Assembly (NCBI RefSeq): GCF_003063245.1
Contig: NZ_MUXE01000010.1
Span: 28,889-92,888 of the forward strand
Length of the DNA stretch: 64,000 bases
Direction: 5' to 3'
Source: Arcobacter caeni
GTDB taxonomy: Bacteria > Campylobacterota > Campylobacteria > Campylobacterales > Arcobacteraceae
Below, piece after piece: positions 54,527-63,873 of the stretch (within the stretch, counting starts at the first letter, position 1; the number at the start of each line of letters is the position of its first letter). The translations under genes and the position numbers were made by a program. The notes below the pieces were generated by a model. It was not told where the DNA came from and did no database searches. It worked only from the letters and a program-made list of their open reading frames with translations.

Positions 54527-54900
54527 TTTTTAGTCACAATTGAGATATTTGAGTATTCGTATTGTTTTAACATATCTAAAACCAATACAAAAGTCTCAAA
54601 TTTTGCATTTTTATCACTATTTATATGAATCGCTGTATCTTTTGGGAATTGTAAAATATGTTCTTTGATATTGTCTAAACCCTCTATATCATTATTACAA
54701 TAAAAAGTTCCATCATCTTTTATTACTATGATAATCTCTTTATTCACTTTTAAATTATCTGCATTTGTTGCTTTTGGAAGTGATATAGGAATTATCCCTT
54801 TTGTTATAAAAGTTGATGTCATTAAAACAATAGTTAATAACACAAGTAATACATCAATAAAAGGTATTACATTTATTGAATCATACTTCTTTAGCTTCAT
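54523..54900 (-). CDS. exbD: ExbD proton-channel component
   Basis: 125 residues. A single membrane helix carries the essential Asp in INVIPFIDVLLVLLTIVLMT, followed by a periplasmic domain (AIHINSDKNAKFETFVLVLD). It forms the proton-driven motor with ExbB for TonB. It overlaps exbB by 20 nt and tonB by 4 nt. Confidence 0.93.
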   Translation of the reverse strand: MKLKKYDSINVIPFIDVLLVLLTIVLMTSTFITKGIIPISLPKATNADNLKVNKEIIIVIKDDGTFYCNNDIEGLDNIKEHILQFPKDTAIHINSDKNAKFETFVLVLDMLKQYEYSNISIVTKK

Positions 54901-55306
54901 ATTTACTCTCTAAAACTTCTGCATATCTGCCTAAAATATTATAAAAAACTTGAGAAGCAATTGCAACTACAAGCCCAACAGCAGTTGCTTTTAGTGCAAG
55001 TGCTAATGAACTCATAATTTTTGCAGCATCAATGTCTCCATTTCCCATAGTCATAAATGTAAGCATAATGGCTAAAACTGTTCCTAAAAGTCCAATATAT
55101 GGAGAATTTGAAGCAATAGTTCCAATAATAGTAAGATGTTTTGTCAAAGCAATATCAAGTGTTTTTTTATTTCTAAAACTTGAAACATCTAAATTTTTAT
55201 AGAAGATTATTCTTTCTATAAAAAACCAAAAAGAGATAAAACTCATAAAAAGTAAAAGCGCAATTACTCCATAATCTATAAGATTCTTAAGAAATTCTAT
55301 ATTCAT
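54881..55306 (-). CDS. exbB: ExbB proton-channel component
   Basis: 141 residues with three membrane helices. The conserved stretch TIASNSPYIGLLGTVLAIML and ALALKATAVGLVVAIASQVF match MotA/TolQ/ExbB proteins. The short form is usual for this phylum. It overlaps the upstream ferredoxin gene by 4 nt. Confidence 0.92.
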   Translation of the reverse strand: MNIEFLKNLIDYGVIALLLFMSFISFWFFIERIIFYKNLDVSSFRNKKTLDIALTKHLTIIGTIASNSPYIGLLGTVLAIMLTFMTMGNGDIDAAKIMSSLALALKATAVGLVVAIASQVFYNILGRYAEVLESKYEAKEV

Positions 55307-56733
55307 TTATTTTCCATTGTTGTTTGATGATTTTTATGATTATATCCTATATTTGCTCCGTAAGTTTTAAATACATAAGCTGTATAAAAATTTAATCCCA
55401 TATAAAAAATTATAAGTGCTGAAGCAAAGGGGAAAGCTAATAATTTCAAATATCTTTTACTATTTATTAGTTTAAATCTAAAAATCATTAAAACAAATGC
55501 CCAAATATATCCAATATGCGTAAAAATCTTAAAAATATGCACCCATTCATCTTTTCTACTTGCAAGTGGTTTCATAGTTTCAAATCCTAAATAAAATGCT
55601 TGATTAAATCCATTTACAATATTTGAAGCATAAGAATAAAAGAAAAATTCCCCAAGATGAGATAATCCACCAATAATAAAAAGTGGAGCAAATGCATAGC
55701 CTAAAGTATAAAATGTCGTTTCAAAACTAACTTTTAATATTTTTGAAGCTATGAACATGCCACCAACACTTAATATTATTGAAATAATAACAGCATATAA
55801 AAAAGCAAAAGAACCAACAGCATCAATTGAGCCAAAATTTATAAATGATTCAAAATATCTTGCAGTTTTTGTCCAAGGGAACTCTTCGACGATTGCACTT
55901 CGTCCTAAAGAGTGATGAAATCCCATAGTAATGCTAATAGATGCTGTTATAAAAATCAAAGCCCAAATCTCAGCTTTGTTTATTTTGAACTTATTAAATA
56001 GTGTATTTGATGGTTTTTTAAATTTAAAAGCTACACTTTCACAAGCACTACTGCAATCCATACACAAAGTACAATCTTCCATAGAATTCTTCTTCTCAAA
56101 AGTAAAAGGTTTTAAATTATAAGAACAGGCACTTGCACATTCAAAAGTTCTACAATCTTGACAATGTTCTTTATATGTTTCAAGTTTTGTAAAACTTACT
56201 TTTGAAAAAACTTTTGTCATAGTTCCAATAGGACAAATGTATTTACAATAAGCCATTTCATCATAAATATAATAAAAAACTACAGCTATTATTGTCATAA
56301 CAAAAAATAACAAAGCTGTAAAATATGGAGTTTTAAAAAGCTCAGGATAAATGTAATATGTAGCCCACCAACCAAAAAACAGTAAAAATACTCCAATAAA
56401 AGGATTTGCTAAATTTTTTGGTACTTTTCTTTTTAGCCCTATTTTCGTTATGTATTTTCCAATAAATCCATGTGGACAGATTCCACAGAAAATTCTTCCA
56501 AAAGTAGCAAGTGTAGTAACCATAAAAAATGGCCAAAACAATCCCCAAAAAAGACCTGTTGTAAATAAGTTTTCTTCTTTTGTTGGGTTTATAAATCCAA
56601 AATAAATTGCATATACAAACAAAAAAAGAACTATTATTTGAATAATTCTTTGAAAAACTCTATTTTTAAATATGATATTTAGAAGTGGTATTGAGAAAAT
56701 ATCATTTTTATCTCTTTTTACAAAATTAACCAT
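55303..56733 (-). CDS. Polytopic 4Fe-4S protein (NapH/NosR/CcoG-like)
   Basis: 476 residues with two clusters of Cys motifs. Transmembrane-associated CGICPHG and CKYICPIGT are typical of NapH/NosR-type proteins. A cytoplasmic double ferredoxin-like segment follows (CQDCRTFECASACS, CTLCMDCSSACE). Helices continue in the C-terminal half. It would move electrons across the inner membrane. Placement between a TonB receptor gene and exbB suggests reduction of an imported metal, such as ferric or cupric complexes; this is inference. Confidence 0.8.
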   Translation of the reverse strand: MVNFVKRDKNDIFSIPLLNIIFKNRVFQRIIQIIVLFLFVYAIYFGFINPTKEENLFTTGLFWGLFWPFFMVTTLATFGRIFCGICPHGFIGKYITKIGLKRKVPKNLANPFIGVFLLFFGWWATYYIYPELFKTPYFTALLFFVMTIIAVVFYYIYDEMAYCKYICPIGTMTKVFSKVSFTKLETYKEHCQDCRTFECASACSYNLKPFTFEKKNSMEDCTLCMDCSSACESVAFKFKKPSNTLFNKFKINKAEIWALIFITASISITMGFHHSLGRSAIVEEFPWTKTARYFESFINFGSIDAVGSFAFLYAVIISIILSVGGMFIASKILKVSFETTFYTLGYAFAPLFIIGGLSHLGEFFFYSYASNIVNGFNQAFYLGFETMKPLASRKDEWVHIFKIFTHIGYIWAFVLMIFRFKLINSKRYLKLLAFPFASALIIFYMGLNFYTAYVFKTYGANIGYNHKNHQTTMENK

Positions 56734-56741
56734 TATTTCTC

Positions 56742-58835
56742 CTAAAATTTATATGTATATGTAAGCATTGTACTTCTTGGACTTGCTGCTTTATATGTTT
56801 CATTACCTGAGGTATCTTTTGAAGCTTCCATGGCATAATATTTATCAAATAGATTATTTATATTTAATTGAATATTATGATTTTGTCTTTCATATCCAAT
56901 CATAAAATCTGTTATTAAATCATAACCTTCATATTTTTGAGTATTTGCATTATCCATAAAATAACTTCCATAAGTTCTTGCAGTTACTCTTGTTTTAAAG
57001 CCATTTGCTAAATTATAAGCAGCAAAAATTGAGTATTGATTTTCAGGAATAAAAGGTAAATAATTTCCATCTCTTGAAACTAAAGTAGTTGTTCCACCAT
57101 TTCTTACAGATTCGTTGAAAGTATCAAATTTAAATTTACTATAAGTATATGCACCACCAATTTTAATATTATTAGTTAAGTCATAACTTGTGTTAAATTC
57201 TAAACCTTGTTTATTTGTTTCTCCAGCATTAGCATAAACAGCATTACTACCGATTTGTTGAGTTTGAATAATCTCATCTTTTACTACATTTTCAAAAATA
57301 GCTAAATCTGTATCACTTTTTTCAGTTCTTGTTTTTAATCCAACTTCATAGTTAATACTTTCAGTCTTGTTTAAATCACTATTTGTTTCCAATTCACTTG
57401 TAGTTGGTGCTTGATTTGCACCTGCAATTGAGGCATAAATATTTGTAGTATCAGTTAAAGCATAAGTAGTTCCAAGTTTTGCAGATAAAAGGGTAAATGA
57501 ATTGTCTAATGAATAAACACCTTTACCAGTTCCATATTTTCCTGTACTATAATTATAGGCTCTTAATTCATTTCCATTTATATCAAAATTTAATTTATCA
57601 ATTCTTGTACTTGCATCAAATCCCCATTTGTCAGTTAGGTTAAAACTCTCTTTCATATAAGAACCATAAAGAAAAGTTGAGCTATCTTCTGTTGAAGCTA
57701 AAGCACCTTTTTCATTTGAAAGTGTTTTAAGGATTCTTCCTGTACCATTTTTTTGAACATCTTTATATTCATATTTTTTAGAATCATCTGATTTATCTAG
57801 TTTTAGAGTAACACCTGCAACTAAATTTGCATCTTTTGAAAATAATTTATGTGCGTAATCAAACTCTAAATCTGTTCCAAAAATATTATTATCACTCGAA
57901 TCATTTATCATTCCTGTTACAGGATGATAATGTTCCCAATGTGTAAAATAAACTCTTGGTTTATAAGTTACATTTCCAGCTTCTTTATTATATTTCGAAT
58001 TAAATGATGCTATTTTTGAATTTCTTGCACTATTTTGCCATGCATTTGAAGTATTATGTTGTTCAGCACTTTTTTTAAACTCTTCAAGCTCAGCTTTTGT
58101 CATGGAAGCTGGTAAATTTAAATTTGATTCTGTGTAAGACACTTCATTTTCTATTGTAGAATCATCTTTAAAAATATGCCCATATTTTAAACTTGCTTGT
58201 GTAGTATCAAACTCATTATTATCTCGCCATGAGTTATCTATTTCTCTTTTACTAAATGTAAATGAAGCAAAATCATTATCAGAAATTTTACCTCGTAATT
58301 TTGTATTTAGATTTTTTTGTCCATCATTACCAATTCCAACTTTAATACTATTTTTATCCTCTTTAAAAACTGATTTTGTGATTAATTGAATAACTCCACC
58401 AGTTGAATTAACTGCATTAATTGAACCTGGTCCTTTTTGAACTTCAATACTCGAAACATCTTGCATATCAATAAAATCAAATCTTGTAAATGAATCAGGA
58501 TCCGTCATTGGAACTCCATCTTTCATTATCATAATTTCTCGAACACCATAAGATGCTTTTAAACCAGCACCTCTTATAACTAATTTGGGACTAGGAGAGT
58601 TTGTTGAAGATGCAGCAATTACACCTGGAACATTTTGAATAGCATCTTGAATATTTAAAATATTTTTATCTTCAATTGTTTTTTCATCAATAACAGCGAT
58701 ACTTTCACTTATCTCTTTAGTTGGTGTTGCAATTTTTGTAGCAGTTACAGACATTTTGTCTAAATTAATAACATCATTTGCTAGTAAGTTTGCATTTAAC
58801 GCAATTAATGCAAATATTGAGTATCTTAATTTCAT
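56742..58835 (-). CDS. TonB-dependent outer membrane receptor
   Basis: 697 residues: signal peptide (IFALIALNANLLA), TonB-box-like INLDKMSVTATK, plug domain (PGVIAASSTNSPSPKLVIRG; GPGSINAVNSTGGVIQLITK) and a 22-strand-type barrel ending LTYTYKF. It heads the operon receptor, ferredoxin, ExbB, ExbD, TonB (9-nt gap to the next gene). Substrate unknown: siderophore, copper or another chelate are possible. Confidence 0.88.
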   Translation of the reverse strand: MKLRYSIFALIALNANLLANDVINLDKMSVTATKIATPTKEISESIAVIDEKTIEDKNILNIQDAIQNVPGVIAASSTNSPSPKLVIRGAGLKASYGVREIMIMKDGVPMTDPDSFTRFDFIDMQDVSSIEVQKGPGSINAVNSTGGVIQLITKSVFKEDKNSIKVGIGNDGQKNLNTKLRGKISDNDFASFTFSKREIDNSWRDNNEFDTTQASLKYGHIFKDDSTIENEVSYTESNLNLPASMTKAELEEFKKSAEQHNTSNAWQNSARNSKIASFNSKYNKEAGNVTYKPRVYFTHWEHYHPVTGMINDSSDNNIFGTDLEFDYAHKLFSKDANLVAGVTLKLDKSDDSKKYEYKDVQKNGTGRILKTLSNEKGALASTEDSSTFLYGSYMKESFNLTDKWGFDASTRIDKLNFDINGNELRAYNYSTGKYGTGKGVYSLDNSFTLLSAKLGTTYALTDTTNIYASIAGANQAPTTSELETNSDLNKTESINYEVGLKTRTEKSDTDLAIFENVVKDEIIQTQQIGSNAVYANAGETNKQGLEFNTSYDLTNNIKIGGAYTYSKFKFDTFNESVRNGGTTTLVSRDGNYLPFIPENQYSIFAAYNLANGFKTRVTARTYGSYFMDNANTQKYEGYDLITDFMIGYERQNHNIQLNINNLFDKYYAMEASKDTSGNETYKAASPRSTMLTYTYKF

Positions 58836-58893
58836 TTCATTCCTTAAAATAAATTTATGGAATGATAGAGTGAGTCTGTTAATTATCTATTAA

Positions 58894-59841
58894 TTAATTA
58901 TTACTGATAGTTTTATTTAGTTTTAAAATATTCTTTTGCTCTTTATTATTAAGAAAAGTCCATGCGATTATTCTTGTTATTTTTTGTCCACAAGACATAT
59001 TTATTGTTTTTATATCAACCGCTTTTATATCTTCTAAAGCTTTATAAATAAAGGGTAAATTCTCTTTTTTTGAAACTAATGTTGTAAACCATAAAGAATT
59101 ATTTTTAAACTCAAAACTCTCTTTTATAATATTTTTTATAAAAGTTAATTCTCCACCTTTACACCAAAGTTCATTATTTTTGCCACCAAAATTTAGAGAG
59201 GTTTTTGTAGTTTTTTGTTTTGTAAGGTTTTGAACTTTTCTTTTATTCCCATCCATTGCATCTTTTAAAGATTTGTGAAAAGGTGGATTACAAAGTGTAA
59301 AATGATAAAAATCATCTTTTTCGATGATTCCTTTAAAAATATTTTCTGGATTCTTTTGTAGCTTACACTCAATTTTTTCTTTTAATATTTCATTTGAATT
59401 TACGATATTTTCAACAGATTGTATAGATTCTATTTCAATATCACTTCCTAAAAAATCCCAATCATAAATCCTTGAGCCAATAATTGCATAAATACCATTT
59501 GCTCCAATTCCAATATCTAAACCTTTTATAGCTTTTCCTTTTGGAATAACTCCACCATTACAACTTGCTAGTAAATCAGCAATATGATGAATATAATCAG
59601 CTCGTCCAGGAATTGGTGGGCATAAATATCCATTTGGAATATCCCAATTTAAAACACCGTAAAAATGAGCTAATAAAGTTTTATTTAGACAAATAACGGC
59701 TTGTGGATTTGCAAAATCTATTGATAAATCACCATATTTATTTGGTTTTACAAACTCTTCTAATTGGGAGTTTGTTTTTATAAGTGCTGTAAAATCATAT
59801 CTATTATTATGAAGATTTCTTGAATGTAGTGTTTTTGACAT
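58894..59841 (-). CDS. rlmF: 23S rRNA (adenine-1618-N6)-methyltransferase
   Basis: 315 residues. Starts LHSRNLHNNRYDFTALI and has the RlmF SAM region LDIGIGANGIYAIIG and the N6-adenine catalytic motif NPPFHKS. Conserved WDIPNGYLCPPIPGRADYIH is characteristic of the family. It methylates the N6 of A1618 in 23S rRNA. It is the last gene of a run that starts with a two-component system, 11 nt after the S24-like gene. Confidence 0.9.
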   Translation of the reverse strand: MSKTLHSRNLHNNRYDFTALIKTNSQLEEFVKPNKYGDLSIDFANPQAVICLNKTLLAHFYGVLNWDIPNGYLCPPIPGRADYIHHIADLLASCNGGVIPKGKAIKGLDIGIGANGIYAIIGSRIYDWDFLGSDIEIESIQSVENIVNSNEILKEKIECKLQKNPENIFKGIIEKDDFYHFTLCNPPFHKSLKDAMDGNKRKVQNLTKQKTTKTSLNFGGKNNELWCKGGELTFIKNIIKESFEFKNNSLWFTTLVSKKENLPFIYKALEDIKAVDIKTINMSCGQKITRIIAWTFLNNKEQKNILKLNKTISNN

Positions 59842-59852
59842 TTTTTTTCTTT

Positions 59853-60227
59853 TTATAAATTTGTAAAGGTAAGTAAAGCTTTTGCGATAATTCTTGTTTC
59901 ATTTCTTTTATAAATTAAGTGAGAAAAATCTGGATTTATAGAAATGAAATACTCCATTTCATCTATTATTTTTGCTTTTTTAATCCACATTCTATCATCT
60001 TTATAAACTAAAAATATAGCTTCATTTTCAAACTCTTTTTGAGATAAATCAGCCACAACTAAAGCTTTATGCCTAATCAGTGGTTGCATTGATTTTCCAT
60101 CAACTTGTGTAACAAAAAGTGAAGTTAGGTTATATGGAGTTTGTAATAACTCTTTTGAAAACTCTAACTCTTTTTTTTGAATTTTTCCACCTATTTCTTG
60201 ATGATATTCTAATTTTATTGTATTCAT
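59853..60227 (-). CDS. S24 family peptidase-like protein lacking a DNA-binding domain
   Basis: 124 residues corresponding only to the LexA/UmuD-type C-terminal domain. The Ser is in QVDGKSMQPLI and a Lys in RMWIKKAKI, compatible with a Ser-Lys dyad. A short N-terminal segment replaces the helix-turn-helix of LexA/phage repressors. It overlaps the histidine kinase by 4 nt. It may be a self-cleaving regulator or a signal-peptidase-like domain. Confidence 0.7.
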   Translation of the reverse strand: MNTIKLEYHQEIGGKIQKKELEFSKELLQTPYNLTSLFVTQVDGKSMQPLIRHKALVVADLSQKEFENEAIFLVYKDDRMWIKKAKIIDEMEYFISINPDFSHLIYKRNETRIIAKALLTFTNL

Positions 60228-61075
60228 TTGATTATATTTTTTAGATTTAAATTAAATCTATTTCCTTTTTCTAAAGTATCAATATTTATAGCAATTTTGT
60301 TTTTATCACAAAACTCTTTTACTAAAGCTAAACCTAAACCAAAACCATCTTTTGAAGAATCTTCTTGAAAATATTTATCAAAAACAATAAAAAGATTTTT
60401 TGTATCTATTTGTTCACCAGTATTAAAAATAGATAAAATTGGGCTTTGATAGCTTATTTCTACTATTGGATTATCTTTTATATTATATTTTATAGCATTT
60501 GAAATCAGATTATCCATTGTTTTTTCAAAGCCATTTATATCAGATAAAATAAGAATATTAGGAATTTTTACTACTATTTTTGTATCTTTTTTTATATCAT
60601 CGAATTTATCACAAGATTTGAAAATTATTTCATCTAAATAAAACTCTTGTTTATCAATTTTATCTATCTCTTTTTTAATGTTATATTCCATATTTTCATA
60701 TAGTTTTAGAAGATTATTACTAGCTTGAGCAATTCTATCTAGTCGTTTTATACTTTTTTCATCAGTTATTGTTTTTTGTAAAAGTTGAGTATTCATCTTA
60801 ATAGTTGAAACAGGAATATTTAACTCATGAATAGTCTCTTTTAAACTTTGTTCTAATTTTTCATCACTTTTAAACAAAGGTTTTAAAACAGACATTGAAA
60901 AACTTAAAAAAATTCCTAAACCAACAAGTACCAAAGGCATAATAATATATATAAAATTTTCCTGATTTAATCCAAACAAAGAGATAAAAAAGTAATTCAA
61001 ATAAAGAATAATTATCAAAGAAAAAGTAAAAATTATTGAAATTGAGATTAAAAAATCTCTTTTTTTAGAATTCAA
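60224..61075 (-). CDS. Sensor histidine kinase
   Basis: 283 residues. Two membrane helices within the first 65 residues (IFTFSLIIILYLNYFFI; YIIMPLVLVGLGIFLSF) with almost no periplasmic loop, so sensing is probably intramembrane. The H box is ETIHELNIPVSTIK, the N box MDNLISNAIKYN and the G box DGFGLGLALVKEF. No HAMP domain. It overlaps its response regulator by 11 nt. Confidence 0.9.
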   Translation of the reverse strand: MNSKKRDFLISISIIFTFSLIIILYLNYFFISLFGLNQENFIYIIMPLVLVGLGIFLSFSMSVLKPLFKSDEKLEQSLKETIHELNIPVSTIKMNTQLLQKTITDEKSIKRLDRIAQASNNLLKLYENMEYNIKKEIDKIDKQEFYLDEIIFKSCDKFDDIKKDTKIVVKIPNILILSDINGFEKTMDNLISNAIKYNIKDNPIVEISYQSPILSIFNTGEQIDTKNLFIVFDKYFQEDSSKDGFGLGLALVKEFCDKNKIAINIDTLEKGNRFNLNLKNIIK

Positions 61076-61724
61076 TTTTATAACCTACTCCTTTGATATT
61101 TAAAATTGTATCTTTATCAAATATTTTTTTTATTTGGTTAATATAAACTCTTATTGAACCCTCACTATACTCTTGATTAGTTGACCAAAGTTTTCCTATA
61201 ATCATCTCTTTAGTAACTATTTCACCTCTATTTTCAACAAAAAGTTCCATAAGTTCTAAAACTTTTATAGGAAGATTTAAATCAATATTATTTTCATAAA
61301 TTCTTTTATTTAGAGGATTATAAGTAAGTGTATTTGAAAGTTTTATAATATCAAATTGTTTTTTATTTCTTTTAAGAAGTGCTTTTATTCGCAAAAGCAA
61401 TTCATCCAAATCAGCTGGTTTTTTCAAATAATCATCACAACCATTTAAAAAAGCTGTTTGTAAAGTATCTTTATCTTTGTATGAAGTTAGAAAAATAGAT
61501 GGAGTATCATCTCCTGAAGTTCTTAATTGTTCTAGAAGTTCTAAGCCATTTATCTTAGGCACATTTATATCAAAAATATATAAATCATAGTTCTTTTTAT
61601 AATTTAATTCCAAACACTCTTCACCATCAAAGGCAATATCAACTTCAAAACCCTCATCACTTAAAAAATCTTCAAGAGTTGAAGCAAAAAGTTCATCATC
61701 TTCTAAAACTAAAATTTTGTACAA
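61065..61724 (-). CDS. OmpR/PhoB-type response regulator
   Basis: 219 residues. Receiver with LEDDELF, phospho-acceptor in LYIFDINVPKING, FLTSYK and the Lys in YLKKPADLDE. Winged-helix effector domain ends GSIRVYINQIKKIF...IKGVGYKIEF. It is the first gene of the operon (regulator, kinase, S24-like, rlmF), divergent from the Na/Pi transporter gene, which is a candidate target. Confidence 0.92.
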   Translation of the reverse strand: MYKILVLEDDELFASTLEDFLSDEGFEVDIAFDGEECLELNYKKNYDLYIFDINVPKINGLELLEQLRTSGDDTPSIFLTSYKDKDTLQTAFLNGCDDYLKKPADLDELLLRIKALLKRNKKQFDIIKLSNTLTYNPLNKRIYENNIDLNLPIKVLELMELFVENRGEIVTKEMIIGKLWSTNQEYSEGSIRVYINQIKKIFDKDTILNIKGVGYKIEF

Positions 61725-61856
61725 ATCTTTTCCTTCTATAACTAGTACATTGATTATATTTGTTTTTTGTTAAATAATTGATAATTCCAGATATTTCCAG
61801 TGTAATTAATATTAATTTGATACAATTAAAAAATAAAATAATTTTTAGGATGGTTA

Positions 61857-63614
61857 ATGGCGAAAAATCTGCTCTTGTTCTTTGCATTTTTAATACTTGC
61901 ATATATTGTAATTTCTTTTGAAAACTTTACAGTAATTTTAAGTGGAATTGCAATCTTTTTAATCGGTATGTTTTTTATGCAAGATGGTTTCAAACTACTA
62001 TCTGGCGGTGTTTTGGAAAAGTTACTTCAAAAATTTACAAGTAATACTTTTTATGCAATTTTAACAGGATTTTTTTCAACGGCACTTGTTCAAAGTTCAT
62101 CAATCATCTCTTTGGTTGTTATCTCTTTTTTATCAGTTGAATTATTAACTTTAGTTCAAGGTATTGGAATAATTTTTGGATCAAACCTTGGAAGTACAAC
62201 AACAGCGTGGATTGTTTCAAGTTTAGGAGTTGATGTAAAAATCTCTATTTATGCAATGCCAATGATTTTATTTGGTGTGATTCTTAGATTTTCAAAAAAT
62301 AATACTTACAAAGGAATTGGGAATGTTCTTTTAGGATTAGGTTTTATTTTTCTTGGTATTTCTTATATGAAAGATGGTTTTGATACTTTAAAAGACTCTT
62401 TAGATTTAGCATCATATTCAATGGAAGGTCCTTTAGGAATTATGATTTATATTCTAATTGGAGCGATTGCTACGGTAATTATTCAATCAAGTGCTGCAAC
62501 ATTAGCTATAATAATTACAGCTTTAAGCGCTGGAAGTATTATTTATATAAATGCAATAGCTTTAGTAATTGGTGCAAATGTTGGAACAACATTCACAGCA
62601 ATTCTTGCTTCATTAGCTTCAAATGAAAATGGAAAAAGAGTAGCTTTTGCACACTTTACTTTCAACATTATCACAGCAACAATAATAACTTCTTTGATTT
62701 ATCAATTTCAAGATTTAGTTGATTATTTAGCTCCATATTTAGGAATAAGTGAACATAACTATACTATGAAACTTTCTTTATTTCATACAATATTTAGTTT
62801 AGTAGGAATCATTCTTCTTTCACCTTTTATACATCAAATTGAAAAATTATCAAAAATATTAATCAAGAAAAAAGTATCAGCTTTATCAAAACCAAAATAT
62901 CTTATGGATTCAAATTTAGCTCTTCCTGATGCTGCAATTGCATCTATTCGAAAGGAAACTATTAGTCTTTATGAAAGCTGTCAAAAAGCAATGCTTCATG
63001 CTTTAAATCTTCATACAAGTAATCTAAAAACTAAAGAAGATTTAAAACTACAAATCTCTAAAGAAGTTTCAAAAATAGATACAAATATTGATGAAATTTA
63101 TCATTCAAATCTAAAAATAATTTATAGTGAAATCATAAAATACGCTTCATTCGCCCAAGAAAATATGACAAGTACTCAACAACAAGAAGTAGCTGACATA
63201 AAAAAAAGTGCAAAACTTATTGTTGAAGTATTAAAAGATACAAGAGATATTCAAAAAAATGTTAATTTTTATCTAAAAAGTAAAAATGATTATATAAAAC
63301 AAGAGTATAATTTATTAAGAGAAGAATTAGCTACTATTTTAATAGATATAAATTTACTCGATAGTAGTGAAACACAGTTGGAAAAACTAACTCAATTGGA
63401 AGTTATAAAATCGACTCTTATGGCAAATGATTTATCAAACACAGGGAAAATTGATGCTTTGATTAGAGAAGATAAAATCAAAGCTACGATGGCAACTTCA
63501 CTAATAAATGACAGTGCTACTGTTTATTCTATTCAAAAAAAGTTAGTTGAAACAGCCAGTATGTTATTCTTAAATAACAATCTACTAAAAGAAATAGGAG
63601 ATACACAAAAATGA
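61857..63614 (+). CDS. Na/Pi cotransporter family protein with PhoU-like tail
   Basis: 585 residues. Two inverted PNaS repeats with the QSSS-type motifs TALVQSSSIISLVVIS and TVIIQSSAATLAIIITALSA, and matching GSNLGSTTTAW/GANVGTTFTA segments. The C-terminal about 230 residues are a helical PhoU-like domain. It would import phosphate with sodium. RBS AGGA precedes the ATG at 61857; a TACAAT -10 lies about 35 nt upstream. A small coiled-coil gene overlaps its end by 4 nt. Confidence 0.9.
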   Translation: MAKNLLLFFAFLILAYIVISFENFTVILSGIAIFLIGMFFMQDGFKLLSGGVLEKLLQKFTSNTFYAILTGFFSTALVQSSSIISLVVISFLSVELLTLVQGIGIIFGSNLGSTTTAWIVSSLGVDVKISIYAMPMILFGVILRFSKNNTYKGIGNVLLGLGFIFLGISYMKDGFDTLKDSLDLASYSMEGPLGIMIYILIGAIATVIIQSSAATLAIIITALSAGSIIYINAIALVIGANVGTTFTAILASLASNENGKRVAFAHFTFNIITATIITSLIYQFQDLVDYLAPYLGISEHNYTMKLSLFHTIFSLVGIILLSPFIHQIEKLSKILIKKKVSALSKPKYLMDSNLALPDAAIASIRKETISLYESCQKAMLHALNLHTSNLKTKEDLKLQISKEVSKIDTNIDEIYHSNLKIIYSEIIKYASFAQENMTSTQQQEVADIKKSAKLIVEVLKDTRDIQKNVNFYLKSKNDYIKQEYNLLREELATILIDINLLDSSETQLEKLTQLEVIKSTLMANDLSNTGKIDALIREDKIKATMATSLINDSATVYSIQKKLVETASMLFLNNNLLKEIGDTQK

Positions 63615-63838
63615 ATCTAGATAAAATTATTTCAAAAATTAAAAAATATATAAAAAAAGAGAGTTTAAACGAAGATAAACAGGAAAAAGTAAAAGAGATA
63701 ATTGAAAAATTATCTCTAAAAAAAGTAAAACTAAGAAAAGAGTTAAAAGAAGCAACAAGAGAATCTGAAAAAGAAAAGATTCAAAAAGAAATCGATGCTG
63801 TTGTTAAACTTATTGAAAAAAGTAATACTCTTATTTGA
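63611..63838 (+). CDS. Small coiled-coil protein
   Basis: 75 residues, almost entirely charged heptad-like helix (VKEIIEKLSLKKVKLRKELK). It overlaps the Na/Pi transporter gene by 4 nt, so it is translated with it and may bind its PhoU-like tail. No family recognised. Confidence 0.6.
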   Translation: MNLDKIISKIKKYIKKESLNEDKQEKVKEIIEKLSLKKVKLRKELKEATRESEKEKIQKEIDAVVKLIEKSNTLI

Positions 63839-63873
63839 GAATGTAAGGGAGTGTAAAAATATCAAGAAAAGCT

